In this document: positions 1-8,509 of the stretch, one piece after another
Layout: every line of letters begins with the position of its first letter
How positions within the stretch are numbered: position 1 is the stretch's first letter
Assembly: GCA_028823855.1 (NCBI GenBank)
Contig: JAPPFL010000027.1
Coordinates: forward strand, 298,462-362,461
Length of the DNA: 64,000 nucleotides
Direction: 5' to 3'
Source of the DNA: Albidovulum sp.
GTDB lineage: Bacteria; Pseudomonadota; Alphaproteobacteria; Rhodobacterales; Rhodobacteraceae
Position numbers and translations under genes: made by a program
Notes under the pieces: model-generated
Told to the model about the DNA's origin: nothing
Database searches by the model: none
What the model saw: the letters and a program-made list of their open reading frames with translations, nothing else

Positions 1-43
1 CGATTCATTCGGCATCGCTTTGGGAACCTCTTTCAAAGATTTG

Positions 44-72
44 TTGCACTAGTCGGCACTGTGCTGTTATAG
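44..72 (+). promoter_or_regulatory. Probable sigma-70-type promoter of rpsU
   Basis: TTGCAC at 44-49 and TTATAG at 67-72 are separated by 17 bases, close to the housekeeping consensus. The rpsU start lies 55 bases downstream. Assignment is by pattern only; no transcript data. Confidence 0.45.
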
Positions 73-126
73 CATTGTTTGTCGAGACGGCGGGCAACGC
101 TTGATATAGAAAGGACACGGCGGCGC

Positions 127-333
127 ATGCAAGTACAAGTACGTGACAATAATGTCGATCAAGCGCTTAGAGTGCTGAAAAAGAAGCTTCAGCGCGAAGG
201 CGTATTTCGCGAAATGAAACTCAGGCAGCATTACGAAAAGCCCTCCGAAAGAAAAGCTCGCGAAAAGGCCGAAGCGATTCGCCGAGCTAGAAAGCTGGCG
301 CGCAAGCGCGCGCAGCGCGAAGGCATGCTTTAA
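127..333 (+). CDS. rpsU: 30S ribosomal protein S21
   Basis: Small basic ribosomal protein of the 30S head, near the anti-Shine-Dalgarno end of 16S rRNA. The 68-residue product starts [20 protein letters not shown] and ends in an Arg/Lys/Ala-rich helix, the normal shape and length for alphaproteobacterial S21. An in-frame ATG at 79 would add 16 Arg-rich residues that the family lacks. The ATG at 127 starts at the family's usual N-terminus, and an AGGA lies about 12 bases upstream of it. It stands alone, followed by 282 bases with no gene and then a convergent oxidase subunit. Confidence 0.95.
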   Translation: MQVQVRDNNVDQALRVLKKKLQREGVFREMKLRQHYEKPSERKAREKAEAIRRARKLARKRAQREGML

Positions 334-615
334 CGCCGCATTTGTCTCGCTTTCAGTCTAGCGGTAAGCCTCAGCCGCCCATCCCCTAATAGTATTTAGC
401 GCGCCCCGAGGTCGCAGCCGCGCGTCTATCGACCCGGCGGCCGCGGTTCTTCCGCAAAATCCGCGCGCCGCGGAGAGGCGCTGCGAACTAGTCGCGGACA
501 AATGAATTTTCGCGACAATTCAGGCTGAAACCTACCAGGCTCCATGTAGGCGTTGTCGCTTTGCGAACTCTTGCAGCGTCGCCTCGGGCGAATTCGAATC
601 TCGCTTGCGCGGATA

Positions 616-750
616 TTAGCTGTTGAACACAGCCAGGAAAATCAGGACTGCAATCGAAAAGATGCAGACCCAAAGCGCGAATTTGATAAAACCCGCGTAC
701 ACGTTTTCATTGTATGAAATATCCATCGAGCCGCGTTTATATTCGCTCAT
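616..750 (-). CDS. Cytochrome c oxidase aa3-type subunit IV (small membrane subunit)
   Basis: 44-residue single-pass membrane protein. A short polar N-terminus (MSEYKRGSMD) is followed by one hydrophobic helix (residues about 20-42) ending AVFNS. This is the architecture of the alphaproteobacterial aa3 oxidase subunit IV family, which sits at the periphery of the oxidase core. The ATG at 750 is chosen because AAAAAGGGA precedes it directly. An upstream in-frame start at 831 would add 27 non-conserved residues. No other oxidase genes are nearby, so it is an orphan subunit gene here, as is common for this family. Confidence 0.75.
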   Translation of the reverse strand: MSEYKRGSMDISYNENVYAGFIKFALWVCIFSIAVLIFLAVFNS

Positions 751-885
751 TCCCTTTTTCGCCTCCGCAATGTGAATCCCCTCAAGGAGAATTCGTTGCC
801 TAGTTCTTGCCGCGCTCGGGTTTTGCCGCAAAAACCCGTTCAGCGCAATCGCGAAATTGCACGGTAAATTTTCAACCTCGCTGAA

Positions 886-1929
886 TCACTGCAGCGACCA
901 AAGCCATGCGCCGTCCTCGCGCCGCGAGCGTTCAACTTCGCCTCGTGCCAGCAGGTAGTTCAGATGAGCCATGGATTCGCCCAGCGCTAACCCGAACTCT
1001 GCTTCGTCGATGTTTCTCCTGAACAATGTATGAAAGCAGTCGACGGCTGTCGCCGGATTCCTGAGATGGAGACGCAGCCTTTTTAGCGCGCCGCGGTGGT
1101 TGTCAATCAATTGACCAATCCTTGACGGAAGCCCGGTATAGGGGAATCGATGACCGGGCAGCACAGTCTGTTCCGGTCGCGCGATTTTCGCGAATTGCTC
1201 GCAAGACTCCAGCCATTCGTCCAATGGATCTGCATCGGGTTCCGTCGCGTACACGCCGATGTTGGGCGATATATCCGCAAGAAACTGATCTCCGCCCAGA
1301 ATTAACGGATGATTCTGGCACCAAAACGTCGCATGGTCGGGCGCGTGCCCATTTCCGATTGCAACGCGCCAATCAGATCCGCCAATACGTATCGATTCCC
1401 TATCTCGAATTCTTCTGTAGCCAAGAGGAATGGGCGAAACGACGTCGGAAAAATTGAAGGGACGGTTCTTCGAGCGTTTCCACAGACTCGTTTCATCCAT
1501 TCCCGCGGCCCGGTAAAACCTTAGCGATTCGGCAGTCGGAACCGCTTGCTCATCGAGAATTAGCATTCTCGCCATTAGCCAAGTCGTGCGCGTCGACCAA
1601 ATTTCCGCGCCGTGCTCCAGCGCGAACCATCCCGCTAGCCCGACATGGTCGGGGTGGTGGTGCGTCAGAATGACTCGCCTTATCGGAGTATTCCCCATTG
1701 GTCCGGCAAGTACTCTTTTCCAGATCGCGCGGGTCTTTCGCGTGTCCAGCCCCGTATCAACCAATGTGATGCCGCCCTCGTCCTCGATCGCGAAAACGTT
1801 GACATGGTCCAGTGCCATCGGCAGCGGAAATCGCAGCCAAAATATGCCTTCGGCGATCTCCTTCAGCTCTCCTTCGGACGGCGATAAGCCCGCTAGAGGC
1901 TGAATCGCCTCGGACGAGTTTGACCCCAT
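886..1929 (-). CDS. MBL-fold metallo-hydrolase
   Basis: 347-residue metallo-beta-lactamase-fold hydrolase. The N-terminal core strand leads to the metal motif THHHPDHVG (H-x-H-x-D-H, about residue 90); later GNGHAPDH and LPGHRFPY supply further ligands. The C-terminal helical part (DNHRGALKRLRLHL) is typical of the subgroup often annotated as hydroxyacylglutathione-hydrolase-like. The substrate is unknown. The ATG at 1929 lies 4 bases after the stop of the acyl-CoA dehydrogenase gene, so the two are probably co-transcribed and perhaps translationally coupled. That suggests a role in acyl-thioester or fatty acid metabolism, but this is inference. A longer in-frame extension to 2046 would overlap the dehydrogenase gene and is not preferred. 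Confidence 0.85.
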   Translation of the reverse strand: MGSNSSEAIQPLAGLSPSEGELKEIAEGIFWLRFPLPMALDHVNVFAIEDEGGITLVDTGLDTRKTRAIWKRVLAGPMGNTPIRRVILTHHHPDHVGLAGWFALEHGAEIWSTRTTWLMARMLILDEQAVPTAESLRFYRAAGMDETSLWKRSKNRPFNFSDVVSPIPLGYRRIRDRESIRIGGSDWRVAIGNGHAPDHATFWCQNHPLILGGDQFLADISPNIGVYATEPDADPLDEWLESCEQFAKIARPEQTVLPGHRFPYTGLPSRIGQLIDNHRGALKRLRLHLRNPATAVDCFHTLFRRNIDEAEFGLALGESMAHLNYLLARGEVERSRREDGAWLWSLQ

Positions 1930-1933
1930 GCGC

Positions 1934-3655
1934 CTAAACCGCCAGAATATTCGGCGTAATGCGCCGAAGCTTGCTTGCACCGTCCATGGACGATTCGCAT
2001 AGGCCCTGAATTTCGGGAAGCACCCGTCCGAAATAGAATTCGGCAAGTGCGGTTCTCGACCCGGGTTGGCGCTCGGTCAGCGCGGCAAGTAGATGAAATT
2101 TCGCGCCAAGCAAAACGGCGAATGCACGCAAATACGAGGACGCGCCGGCGAAACGTTCATCCAAATCCCGTTGATTCAGCATCCAGCGCAACGTTGCCGA
2201 CATTTTGGCTACCGCTATTTCAAGCTTGCCGGCCAGGCCCAATCGCCCATGAGAAATAGCAAAGCGAATTACGTCCCGTATCTCGTCGATAATCGCCATC
2301 GCTTCTTCGCCTCCGTCGGCGAGCTTTCGCCCGGCGAAATCCATCGCCTGGATGCCGTTGGTTCCTTCGTATATCGCCGTCACGAATACATCTCGAAGAA
2401 ACTGCGTCGCGCCCGTTTGCTCAATGTAGCCTGCCCCTCCGTGGACATGGATTCCGGTAGCCGATACGTCAATGCCGGTCTGCGTTCCGAAAGCTTTCGC
2501 GATCGGAGTCAAAAACGCGGCCCTTGATCTCCATTTCCCGTCGCCGGTCGCCCGTTCCAAATCGGCTGCAATCGCGCACGAAGCGCAAATCGCGCGCGCC
2601 GCAAAGATCCGGGATTTCATATCCGCAAGCATCCGAAGTACGTCGGCATGCTCGATAATGGCGCCCGATCCGTTTCCGATCGGCGTCCTGCCTTGCTTGC
2701 GCAGAGACGCGTATTCGAACGCCTGCTGAAAAGCCGCGTCTGCCGCACCGACGCCTTCGCATCCAACTCCCAGGCGCACGTTGTTCATCATTGTGAACAT
2801 GGCGCGCATTCCCTCGTTCGAATGGCCAACAAGCCATCCGACTGCGCCGTCGTACTGGAGTTCGGCAGTAGGCGATCCGTGAAGGCCGAGTTTCTCCTCC
2901 AATCGAACAGTGCGGACGCCGTTCGCGCTGCCCGGCGCGCCGTTTTCGTCGGGAATGAATTTGGGCACGAGGAACATGGAAATTCCTTTCGTACCTACCC
3001 TCGAGTTTGGAAGTCGCGCCAGAACGAGGTGGCACACGTTGGAAGAAATATCGCCGTCGCCCCAGCTAATAAATATCTTCTGGCCGTAAATCCTGTAAGA
3101 GCCGGAATGCGCTGGTTCGGCTCTCGCTTTCAATGCCCCGACGTCCGAACCCGCGTTCGGTTCGGTCAGGTTCATCGTACCGTGCCAATCTCCCGACACG
3201 AGCCTAGGCAAATACAGCTGCTTGATTCTCGGGTCCGCGTGGCGTTCCAGGGCCAAAATTTGTCCCTGCGATAGAAGCGGAGCCAGGGCCAGCGACAGGC
3301 AGGACCCGTTCAGCATTTCGTTAACGGCGTTTTGAATCGACAAAGGCTGCCCCATCCCGCCATATCGCGGGTCTGCGGCCAATCCTATTAGTCCCGCTTC
3401 CCCAATTGTGCGAAATCCGTCGCGGAAGCCCGGCGAACACTTGACGACGCCGTTTTCGATCACCGCCGGATGCACGTCGCCGCTACGCTGTAGAGGCGCA
3501 ATTTCGTTGTCTACCAGCTTGCCGGCCGCTTCCAGTATTTCGCCGCTGGTTTCCAGGTCCGCGTCCTGAAACAATTCAGTCTCCGCGAGCCGCCCAAAGC
3601 CGACAACGTTTTCAAATAGAAATTTGTATTCATCGACCGGCGACTTATACGCCAT
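1934..3655 (-). CDS. Acyl-CoA dehydrogenase with C-terminal extension (DmdC-like subgroup)
   Basis: 573-residue flavoprotein predicted to oxidise an acyl-CoA to the 2-enoyl-CoA and pass electrons to ETF. Recognisable parts in order are the N-terminal helical domain, the middle beta domain with MNLTEPNAGSDVG, and the C-terminal helical domain. The last carries IYEGTNGIQAMDFAGRKL, whose Glu is the expected catalytic base, followed by about 120 extra residues. Length and the YEGTNGIQ motif fit the larger subgroup that includes 3-methylmercaptopropionyl-CoA dehydrogenase DmdC. Most members of that subgroup are not DMSP enzymes, so the substrate is open. GAGGAAAC lies upstream of the ATG. It is divergent from the Sua5 gene and followed 4 bases later by the MBL hydrolase. 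Confidence 0.88.
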   Translation of the reverse strand: MAYKSPVDEYKFLFENVVGFGRLAETELFQDADLETSGEILEAAGKLVDNEIAPLQRSGDVHPAVIENGVVKCSPGFRDGFRTIGEAGLIGLAADPRYGGMGQPLSIQNAVNEMLNGSCLSLALAPLLSQGQILALERHADPRIKQLYLPRLVSGDWHGTMNLTEPNAGSDVGALKARAEPAHSGSYRIYGQKIFISWGDGDISSNVCHLVLARLPNSRVGTKGISMFLVPKFIPDENGAPGSANGVRTVRLEEKLGLHGSPTAELQYDGAVGWLVGHSNEGMRAMFTMMNNVRLGVGCEGVGAADAAFQQAFEYASLRKQGRTPIGNGSGAIIEHADVLRMLADMKSRIFAARAICASCAIAADLERATGDGKWRSRAAFLTPIAKAFGTQTGIDVSATGIHVHGGAGYIEQTGATQFLRDVFVTAIYEGTNGIQAMDFAGRKLADGGEEAMAIIDEIRDVIRFAISHGRLGLAGKLEIAVAKMSATLRWMLNQRDLDERFAGASSYLRAFAVLLGAKFHLLAALTERQPGSRTALAEFYFGRVLPEIQGLCESSMDGASKLRRITPNILAV

Positions 3656-3702
3656 GTTCGCGTTTCCTCATTGCCTGACCGCTCTAAAACCGATCGTCGT
3701 CC

Positions 3703-4755
3703 ATGTCGGTTGCGCGGCAAGCGCGCTATCCTGTAATAGCCGCAACGCATTCCCGGAAAAAGCCCCTGACAGTTACGCAATTGAAAACCAAACTACTTGC
3801 ATGCGACGCTTTCGGAATAACCCGCGCGGCAAAGCTGCTGAATTCGGGCAAAACCGTCGCAATTCCGACTGAGACTGTTTACGGCCTCGCTGCCGATGCG
3901 CGAAGCGATAACGCAGTGCAAAAGATCTTCGATGCAAAAGGGCGTCCGGCCGAAAATCCGTTGATCATCCATTTGGCGAGACCGGAAGACTTGCCAAGAT
4001 TCGCGCGCGCCGGCAATTTGGCGATGAGTCTGGCAGGACGATTCTGGCCCGGTCCGCTTACGCTCGTTCTTCCGGCCAAGGAAAATTCCGGAATCTCCCG
4101 GGTGGCTACGGCCGGGCAGCGGACCGTCGCGTTGCGCGTGCCGGCGCATGAAACGGCTCGGAAAATTCTCGGCGCCTTCGGCGGACCCGCCGCGGCGCCG
4201 TCCGCAAATCTGTCGGGCCACGTCAGTGCCACGGCAGCGTCGCACGTTTTGGACGATCTTGGCGGACGAATAGACGCCGTCGTTGACGGCGGCTCGTGCG
4301 ATGCCGGAATCGAATCGACGATTCTAGCGGTTGAAGCCGATACCATTCAGTTGCTGCGCTCCGGAGCTATTTCCGCCGAAGACATAGAATCTGAAATCGG
4401 CGAGAAGGTTCTACTTGGCTCGGGAACCGGTGCACCGCCTGCTCCGGGCCGGGGATTTGCGCACTACGCTCCGAAAACCCGCGTCAGGATTAACGCCGAT
4501 CGACCGGGAATTGACGAAATTTGGCTAGGCTTCGGTTCGAACGCGAAAGAAGATTCCATGAACCTTTCGAAAAGCGGCGACCTGTCGGAAGCTGCATCGA
4601 ACTTGTTTCAAATGCTTCGCATTGCAGACAAGCTAGCCATAGAGAGCGGCTCGGCCGCGATCGCCGTATCTCGAGTTCCCGATTACGGAATCGGCCGGGC
4701 CGTCAATGATCGCCTTCGGCGCGCCGCCGAAGGAAGGAAGGACTGGCAAGCATAG
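3703..4755 (+). CDS. L-threonylcarbamoyladenylate synthase, Sua5 type
   Basis: 350-residue enzyme that makes threonylcarbamoyl-AMP from Thr, bicarbonate and ATP, the first step of the t6A modification of ANN-decoding tRNAs. The N-terminal YrdC domain shows IPTETVYGLAADA, KGRPAENPLIIH, WPGPLTLVLP and APSANLSG. The linker APPAPGRGFAHYAPKT leads into a Sua5-type C-terminal domain, so this is the long Sua5 form rather than short TsaC. The start is uncertain: the ATG at 3703 has no clear ribosome site, and a later in-frame TTG near 3780 would remove about 26 weakly conserved residues. Confidence 0.9.
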   Translation: MSVARQARYPVIAATHSRKKPLTVTQLKTKLLACDAFGITRAAKLLNSGKTVAIPTETVYGLAADARSDNAVQKIFDAKGRPAENPLIIHLARPEDLPRFARAGNLAMSLAGRFWPGPLTLVLPAKENSGISRVATAGQRTVALRVPAHETARKILGAFGGPAAAPSANLSGHVSATAASHVLDDLGGRIDAVVDGGSCDAGIESTILAVEADTIQLLRSGAISAEDIESEIGEKVLLGSGTGAPPAPGRGFAHYAPKTRVRINADRPGIDEIWLGFGSNAKEDSMNLSKSGDLSEAASNLFQMLRIADKLAIESGSAAIAVSRVPDYGIGRAVNDRLRRAAEGRKDWQA

Positions 4756-4845
4756 CAGCGAGCCTCGCATCCCTCGGTCGAGGATGCAGGCCAGCGCCCA
4801 ATTCTGGCGCCCGCGGCGAGGCAGGAAAGGTTCGGACCGAGCCCG

Positions 4846-5430
4846 CTAAGCGCGCCCGCCAACGGAAGATAGCATGCTCGGCGAGATTCCAAGCGACTTG
4901 ACCGCGGCATTCCATAATTCAACGGACCCGGTTCCAAAAACGATTTCCGGGTCGCTTTCGCAGACTAGCCAGGCATTCTTCTGAATCTCGTCTTCCAGCT
5001 GGCCTGGACTCCAGCCGGCGTAACCGAGCAATAGCTTGCTGCATTTCGGGCCTTTGCCGCGCGAAAAGTCTTCCAGAATATCGGGCGTAGTGGTCAATCC
5101 AAACTTTTCGGAGACGAACTTTGTTGAACTGTATTCGTCGCAGTCGCATGAATGAACAAATATCGCGCGATACTGCTCTACCGGGCCTCCGAAATGGATT
5201 GGAATGGTATCAAACTCTTCAATGGCATCCTTTTCGGCGTTCTGCATGATGTCGCTGATTTTGACCTTTCCGGCAGGCTTGTTCAGCACCACGCCCATTG
5301 CGCCTTCTTCGGAGTGGAAGCAAAGCAGGATTACGCTTTTGGCAAAGCGCGGGTCTCCGATGTCGGGCATCGCAATCAGCAGCTGGCCGATCAAGTATTC
5401 GCTCTTTTTATCAGCTGTCATGCCATACAC
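4846..5430 (-). CDS. YqgE/AlgH family protein
   Basis: 194 residues from the GTG at 5430 or 191 from the ATG at 5421; neither has a good ribosome site. The pattern LIGQLLIAMPDIGDPRFAKS, then GAMGVVLNKPAG, a central FGGPVEQ and LLGYAGWSPGQLEDEI is diagnostic of the YqgE/AlgH (DUF179) family. The molecular function of the family is not settled; it has been linked to alginate regulation in Pseudomonas. Convergent with the Sua5 gene, 90 bases apart. Confidence 0.9.
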   Translation of the reverse strand: MYGMTADKKSEYLIGQLLIAMPDIGDPRFAKSVILLCFHSEEGAMGVVLNKPAGKVKISDIMQNAEKDAIEEFDTIPIHFGGPVEQYRAIFVHSCDCDEYSSTKFVSEKFGLTTTPDILEDFSRGKGPKCSKLLLGYAGWSPGQLEDEIQKNAWLVCESDPEIVFGTGSVELWNAAVKSLGISPSMLSSVGGRA

Positions 5431-6110
5431 TATGACATTCGATTGTTGCTAAGCAAGCTCAACTCGTCGCCTAAGCGCATTCCCCAAAAATATGATGCTG
5501 TTAAACACGCCGGCGCGTCGAAATTTCCGCTCGCTCCCGTCGCAGGTTCCGGAATCGCGCAAGCGCGCGGAATCGATCCGAGACCGACCGGCACGTTTGA
5601 TTTTTAGAGGGTATCGCCCATGCGTCGGCTAACGCGAAACGTAGAGATCGCCGCAAGGATGCCATTCGGCAAGCGGATCACCGCAATGGCAGGGATTCAA
5701 GCACAAATCTTTGTATCCATGCGCCACCAGAGGGGCGGCACATCGCATGCATCCGGGTCGCCGCCGGTAAAAAATCGATCCGGGAACAAATCGAATCCGG
5801 CGCAAAATTGACGCCTGAACTTTATTCGGAGGCTTGTCGCTTGCGCCTGCCTGCGGAGCCACGGCCAAACTTGATGAAATCGCCCGAAAACGCGCAACCT
5901 TGGCCTGCTCTTCCCCTATTTCCCGTTCGGAACGAAAATTGCCGGGACTATTCAAAAACGCGTGATTCGTTCTTCGAGACGATATTTTAACGGTTAGTTG
6001 CCGACGCGAAGTTTCCGAAGCTGTTTCGCCCGGCGACAATTGGCGAACGGCACTGGATGATTCGAACAAATCATTCTTTCAATCGCTTGCGAGATCAAGC
6101 CGACTTGGCC
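5431..6110. other. Gene-poor interval
   Basis: About 680 bases without a supportable gene. On the minus strand near 5640-5760 an open frame contains a cysteine-rich stretch (CMRCAAPL, later CHCGDP). It suggests a decayed zinc-ribbon protein, but frame continuity and a start are not convincing. Confidence 0.4.
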
Positions 6111-6329
6111 TCAATTGAATTCAACCGGCAATGCCGTTCCTCCCGTAGGCGCTTGATCGAATTTCACCGCCCGCGCCTGACCTTTCAGCGTCGGCATTGC
6201 GATTGCAGTTTTCGCTTTGCCTTCGCTTTTGACATGGCGGGAGCCAAACTCTTGAAAGTGCGCGGCGTTCCTTGCGGTTTTCGCACAGGGAGCCGTCCAG
6301 TCGGAATTTTGGTTTCCGTCCAGGGTCAC
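6111..6329 (-). CDS. Possible 72-residue protein coupled to the ABC ATPase gene
   Basis: The GTG at 6329 overlaps the TGA stop of the ABC ATPase gene in a GTGA arrangement typical of translational coupling. The frame stays open for 72 codons to a TGA at 6111. The product (MTLDGNQNSDWTAPCAKTAR...) has no motif, signal or membrane segment that I recognise. An open frame of this length can arise by chance, so it is listed only as a candidate. It could also be untranslated operon tail. Confidence 0.25.
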   Translation of the reverse strand: MTLDGNQNSDWTAPCAKTARNAAHFQEFGSRHVKSEGKAKTAIAMPTLKGQARAVKFDQAPTGGTALPVEFN

Positions 6330-7396
6330 TTTTCCGGAACGCGAATTCGGACCCTTGGGATTAATTTTTCCGATGATGCGTCAAATGCCAGAGTGTTTTC
6401 CGTTTCAAATCTGAAATGCGTACTCGTTCCGATGCTTTGACTTGCCGCCGCGGCGGTTTCGAGTATGCGAACGAGGCCAAGCGGCGTCTCGCAGACATAA
6501 AGGATCTCCCTACCCATCGGTTCATGCTGCACGATAGTAGCCGGAATCCCGCTGTCGGCGAAATATAGATGCTCGGGCCTAAGTCCCACGGCAACCGAGC
6601 TGCCCGCATCCCCGGTTATCTCAAGCCTTGCATCACCGAATTCCACAATGCCGTTGGCAACAGTTCCTTCGAATAAATTAATTGGCGGCGACCCGACAAA
6701 ACCCGCCACGAACTTGCTGGCCGGCCTCCTATAAAGATCTTCCGGCGTACCGATTTGCTCGATTTTGCCGTCGCACATGCAAACTATTCGGTCAGCCATC
6801 GTCGTGGCTTCGACCTGATCGTGGGTTACAAGCACCGTTGTGACCCTTAATCGCTCTTGGAGAGACTTGATTTCCGTGCGCATTGCCAATCGCAGCGTAG
6901 CGTCAAGATTTGAAAGAGGCTCGTCCAGAAGCAGTAGAGCTGGATTCTTGACCAGAGCTCTGGCGAGAGCGACCCTTTGCTGCTGGCCTCCGGAAAGCTG
7001 TTCGGGACGCCGATCAAGCAGTTCGCTCACTTGAACCAGTTCAGCGGCTTCTTTAACTCGTCTTCCAATTTCGGATTCCGGCGTTTTCTGGAATCGCAGC
7101 GGAAAGGCTATGTTTTTTGAAACCGTCATATGCGGATAGAGCGCGTAGGACTGGAACACGATTCCGACATTTCTATCGCGCGCCTCAACTTCGTTGACCC
7201 GAGCATCGTCGAACAGCAATTCGCCGCCGCTCGGTAGGTAAATTCCCGCTAGCATGAACAGCGTCGTCGATTTTCCGCAGCCCGACGGGCCAAGCAGGGC
7301 CACGAATTCGCCGTCGGAAATTTTCAAATTCATGTCCGGAATGACCGTTTCATCCCCGAACTTCTTACTTATGCGTTTGAATTCTATAGTCGCCAT
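6326..7396 (-). CDS. Carbohydrate ABC transporter ATP-binding protein (MalK/UgpC type)
   Basis: 356-residue ATPase that powers the importer encoded upstream. Visible are Walker A GPSGCGKSTT (about residue 38), Q-loop FQSYALYPHMTVS, signature LSGGQQQRVALARAL, Walker B LLLLDEPLSNLD and H-loop VTHDQVEATTMADR. A C-terminal OB-like regulatory domain with VGLRPEHL follows, as in MalK/UgpC/AglK. The ATG at 7396 is preferred over a TTG one codon earlier; it sits 3 bases past the stop of the permease gene. Last certain gene of a binding protein - permease - permease - ATPase operon. Confidence 0.93.
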   Translation of the reverse strand: MATIEFKRISKKFGDETVIPDMNLKISDGEFVALLGPSGCGKSTTLFMLAGIYLPSGGELLFDDARVNEVEARDRNVGIVFQSYALYPHMTVSKNIAFPLRFQKTPESEIGRRVKEAAELVQVSELLDRRPEQLSGGQQQRVALARALVKNPALLLLDEPLSNLDATLRLAMRTEIKSLQERLRVTTVLVTHDQVEATTMADRIVCMCDGKIEQIGTPEDLYRRPASKFVAGFVGSPPINLFEGTVANGIVEFGDARLEITGDAGSSVAVGLRPEHLYFADSGIPATIVQHEPMGREILYVCETPLGLVRILETAAAASQSIGTSTHFRFETENTLAFDASSEKLIPRVRIRVPEK

Positions 7397-7399
7397 CAA

Positions 7400-8506
7400 T
7401 CAGCCCTTTATCCCGCCAACCGACATTTGAAGCAAGTATTTCTGGGCAATCGTATAAAGGACGAAGCTCGGAATAATGTAGAAGACGCCTACCGCCGATA
7501 CGACGCCGTAATCGACGCCTAAATTCGTCTCCTCTGTTACGAAAAACGTGTAAAGGCTCATGGTCCATCTTACATTGGACGTCAAAAGCGTCAGAACGAA
7601 AATAAATTCTTCCCAGCCCCGAATAAATACGAACACGGCAACGGCGATCATGCCATTTGTCACCTGCGGCAGGACAACCTTGTAGAAAGCCTGTCGACGC
7701 GTAGCGCCGTCCGTCAAAGCGCTCATTTCAATTTCCCAGGGAACAGCGTCGAAGAATCCCTTCATTATGAAAACCGCGAAAGGCAGTTCGATACCGACGA
7801 TTACGAGCATCACGCCGAAAAGAGTATCCAGCAATCCGATTTTCCAAATCACCAGGAATATGGGAATCAGCAAAACAGTGGTCGGAAACGCATGCAGAAC
7901 CAGCATTGCCGCAAGCGACGATTCTCGATACCGATACTGGAATCGCGAGATGTAGTAGCCGGCGAGGCTGGCGGCGAAAACGACCACGACAGTCGAGGCG
8001 CCTGCAATAAAGAGCGAATTCCAGAATGCCGTCCAGACTGACGGGAAAGCAGTTACGCTAAATCCCGGGTTGTCCTTCGCAGCGACAATTTCGCGATACG
8101 CCGCATTAAAATCCGGATTAAACAGGAACCGGAAATTGAATAGGTGGAGGCTGGGCCCTATGAAAATCGCGTAAATGATGATCGTGACCGACCAAATTGC
8201 GCCCCAGCCGACCATCGCCTGTCGCCTCGTGTCCGCGATTGTTGCCCATATCCAAGTCAATACGACCGCGGGAACAAGTATAAAGATGGACGGCCAAAGA
8301 ACCTTCGTATCGACCCCCGCGCGACCGGCGGAAAACGCCAGTGTCAGAAGCCAGAAATACGGGATGATGATAGGGATCGATGCCGCTATCAGAAAAGCGA
8401 ACAGAGAGGCGTCCTTGATGCGCCGATTCCTTTGGGACTTGGCCGCCAGAAGATTCCAATGCTTCTGGGCTTCGTTCCTATCCGCGCCATGTCCGTTTTG
8501 TGCCAT
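7400..8506 (-). CDS. Carbohydrate ABC transporter permease, MalG/AglG-like, with long N-terminus
   Basis: 368-residue inner-membrane permease. The C-terminal two thirds is the usual six-helix MetI-like domain, with the ATPase-contact loop around EIEMSALTDGATRRQAFYKV. The N-terminal part carries extra hydrophobic helices (LFAFLIAASIPIIIPYFWLL, then two more near residues 70-120) before the domain. That makes it about 90 residues longer than an ordinary MalG. This extended form is known for AglG of alpha-glucoside importers, which supports an Agl-like system. Four bases separate it from the upstream permease gene. Confidence 0.9.
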   Translation of the reverse strand: MAQNGHGADRNEAQKHWNLLAAKSQRNRRIKDASLFAFLIAASIPIIIPYFWLLTLAFSAGRAGVDTKVLWPSIFILVPAVVLTWIWATIADTRRQAMVGWGAIWSVTIIIYAIFIGPSLHLFNFRFLFNPDFNAAYREIVAAKDNPGFSVTAFPSVWTAFWNSLFIAGASTVVVVFAASLAGYYISRFQYRYRESSLAAMLVLHAFPTTVLLIPIFLVIWKIGLLDTLFGVMLVIVGIELPFAVFIMKGFFDAVPWEIEMSALTDGATRRQAFYKVVLPQVTNGMIAVAVFVFIRGWEEFIFVLTLLTSNVRWTMSLYTFFVTEETNLGVDYGVVSAVGVFYIIPSFVLYTIAQKYLLQMSVGGIKG

Positions 8507-8509
8507 ACC

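Noticed and set aside
480..610. A minus-strand stretch (GCAAAGCGACAACGCC) vaguely like a tmRNA tag region
   Set aside because: It does not encode the A-N-D-N tag start in any frame, and no tmRNA acceptor ends or pseudoknots were seen.
2469..3035. Long open frames opposite or inside the acyl-CoA dehydrogenase gene
   Set aside because: They are Arg/Ser-rich antisense shadows of a well-conserved gene and contain no motif.
6057..6090. Sequence ATGATTCGAACAAATCAT resembling a tRNA T-arm
   Set aside because: The loop is one base out of register for a T-loop and no anticodon arm or acceptor stem can be built around it.
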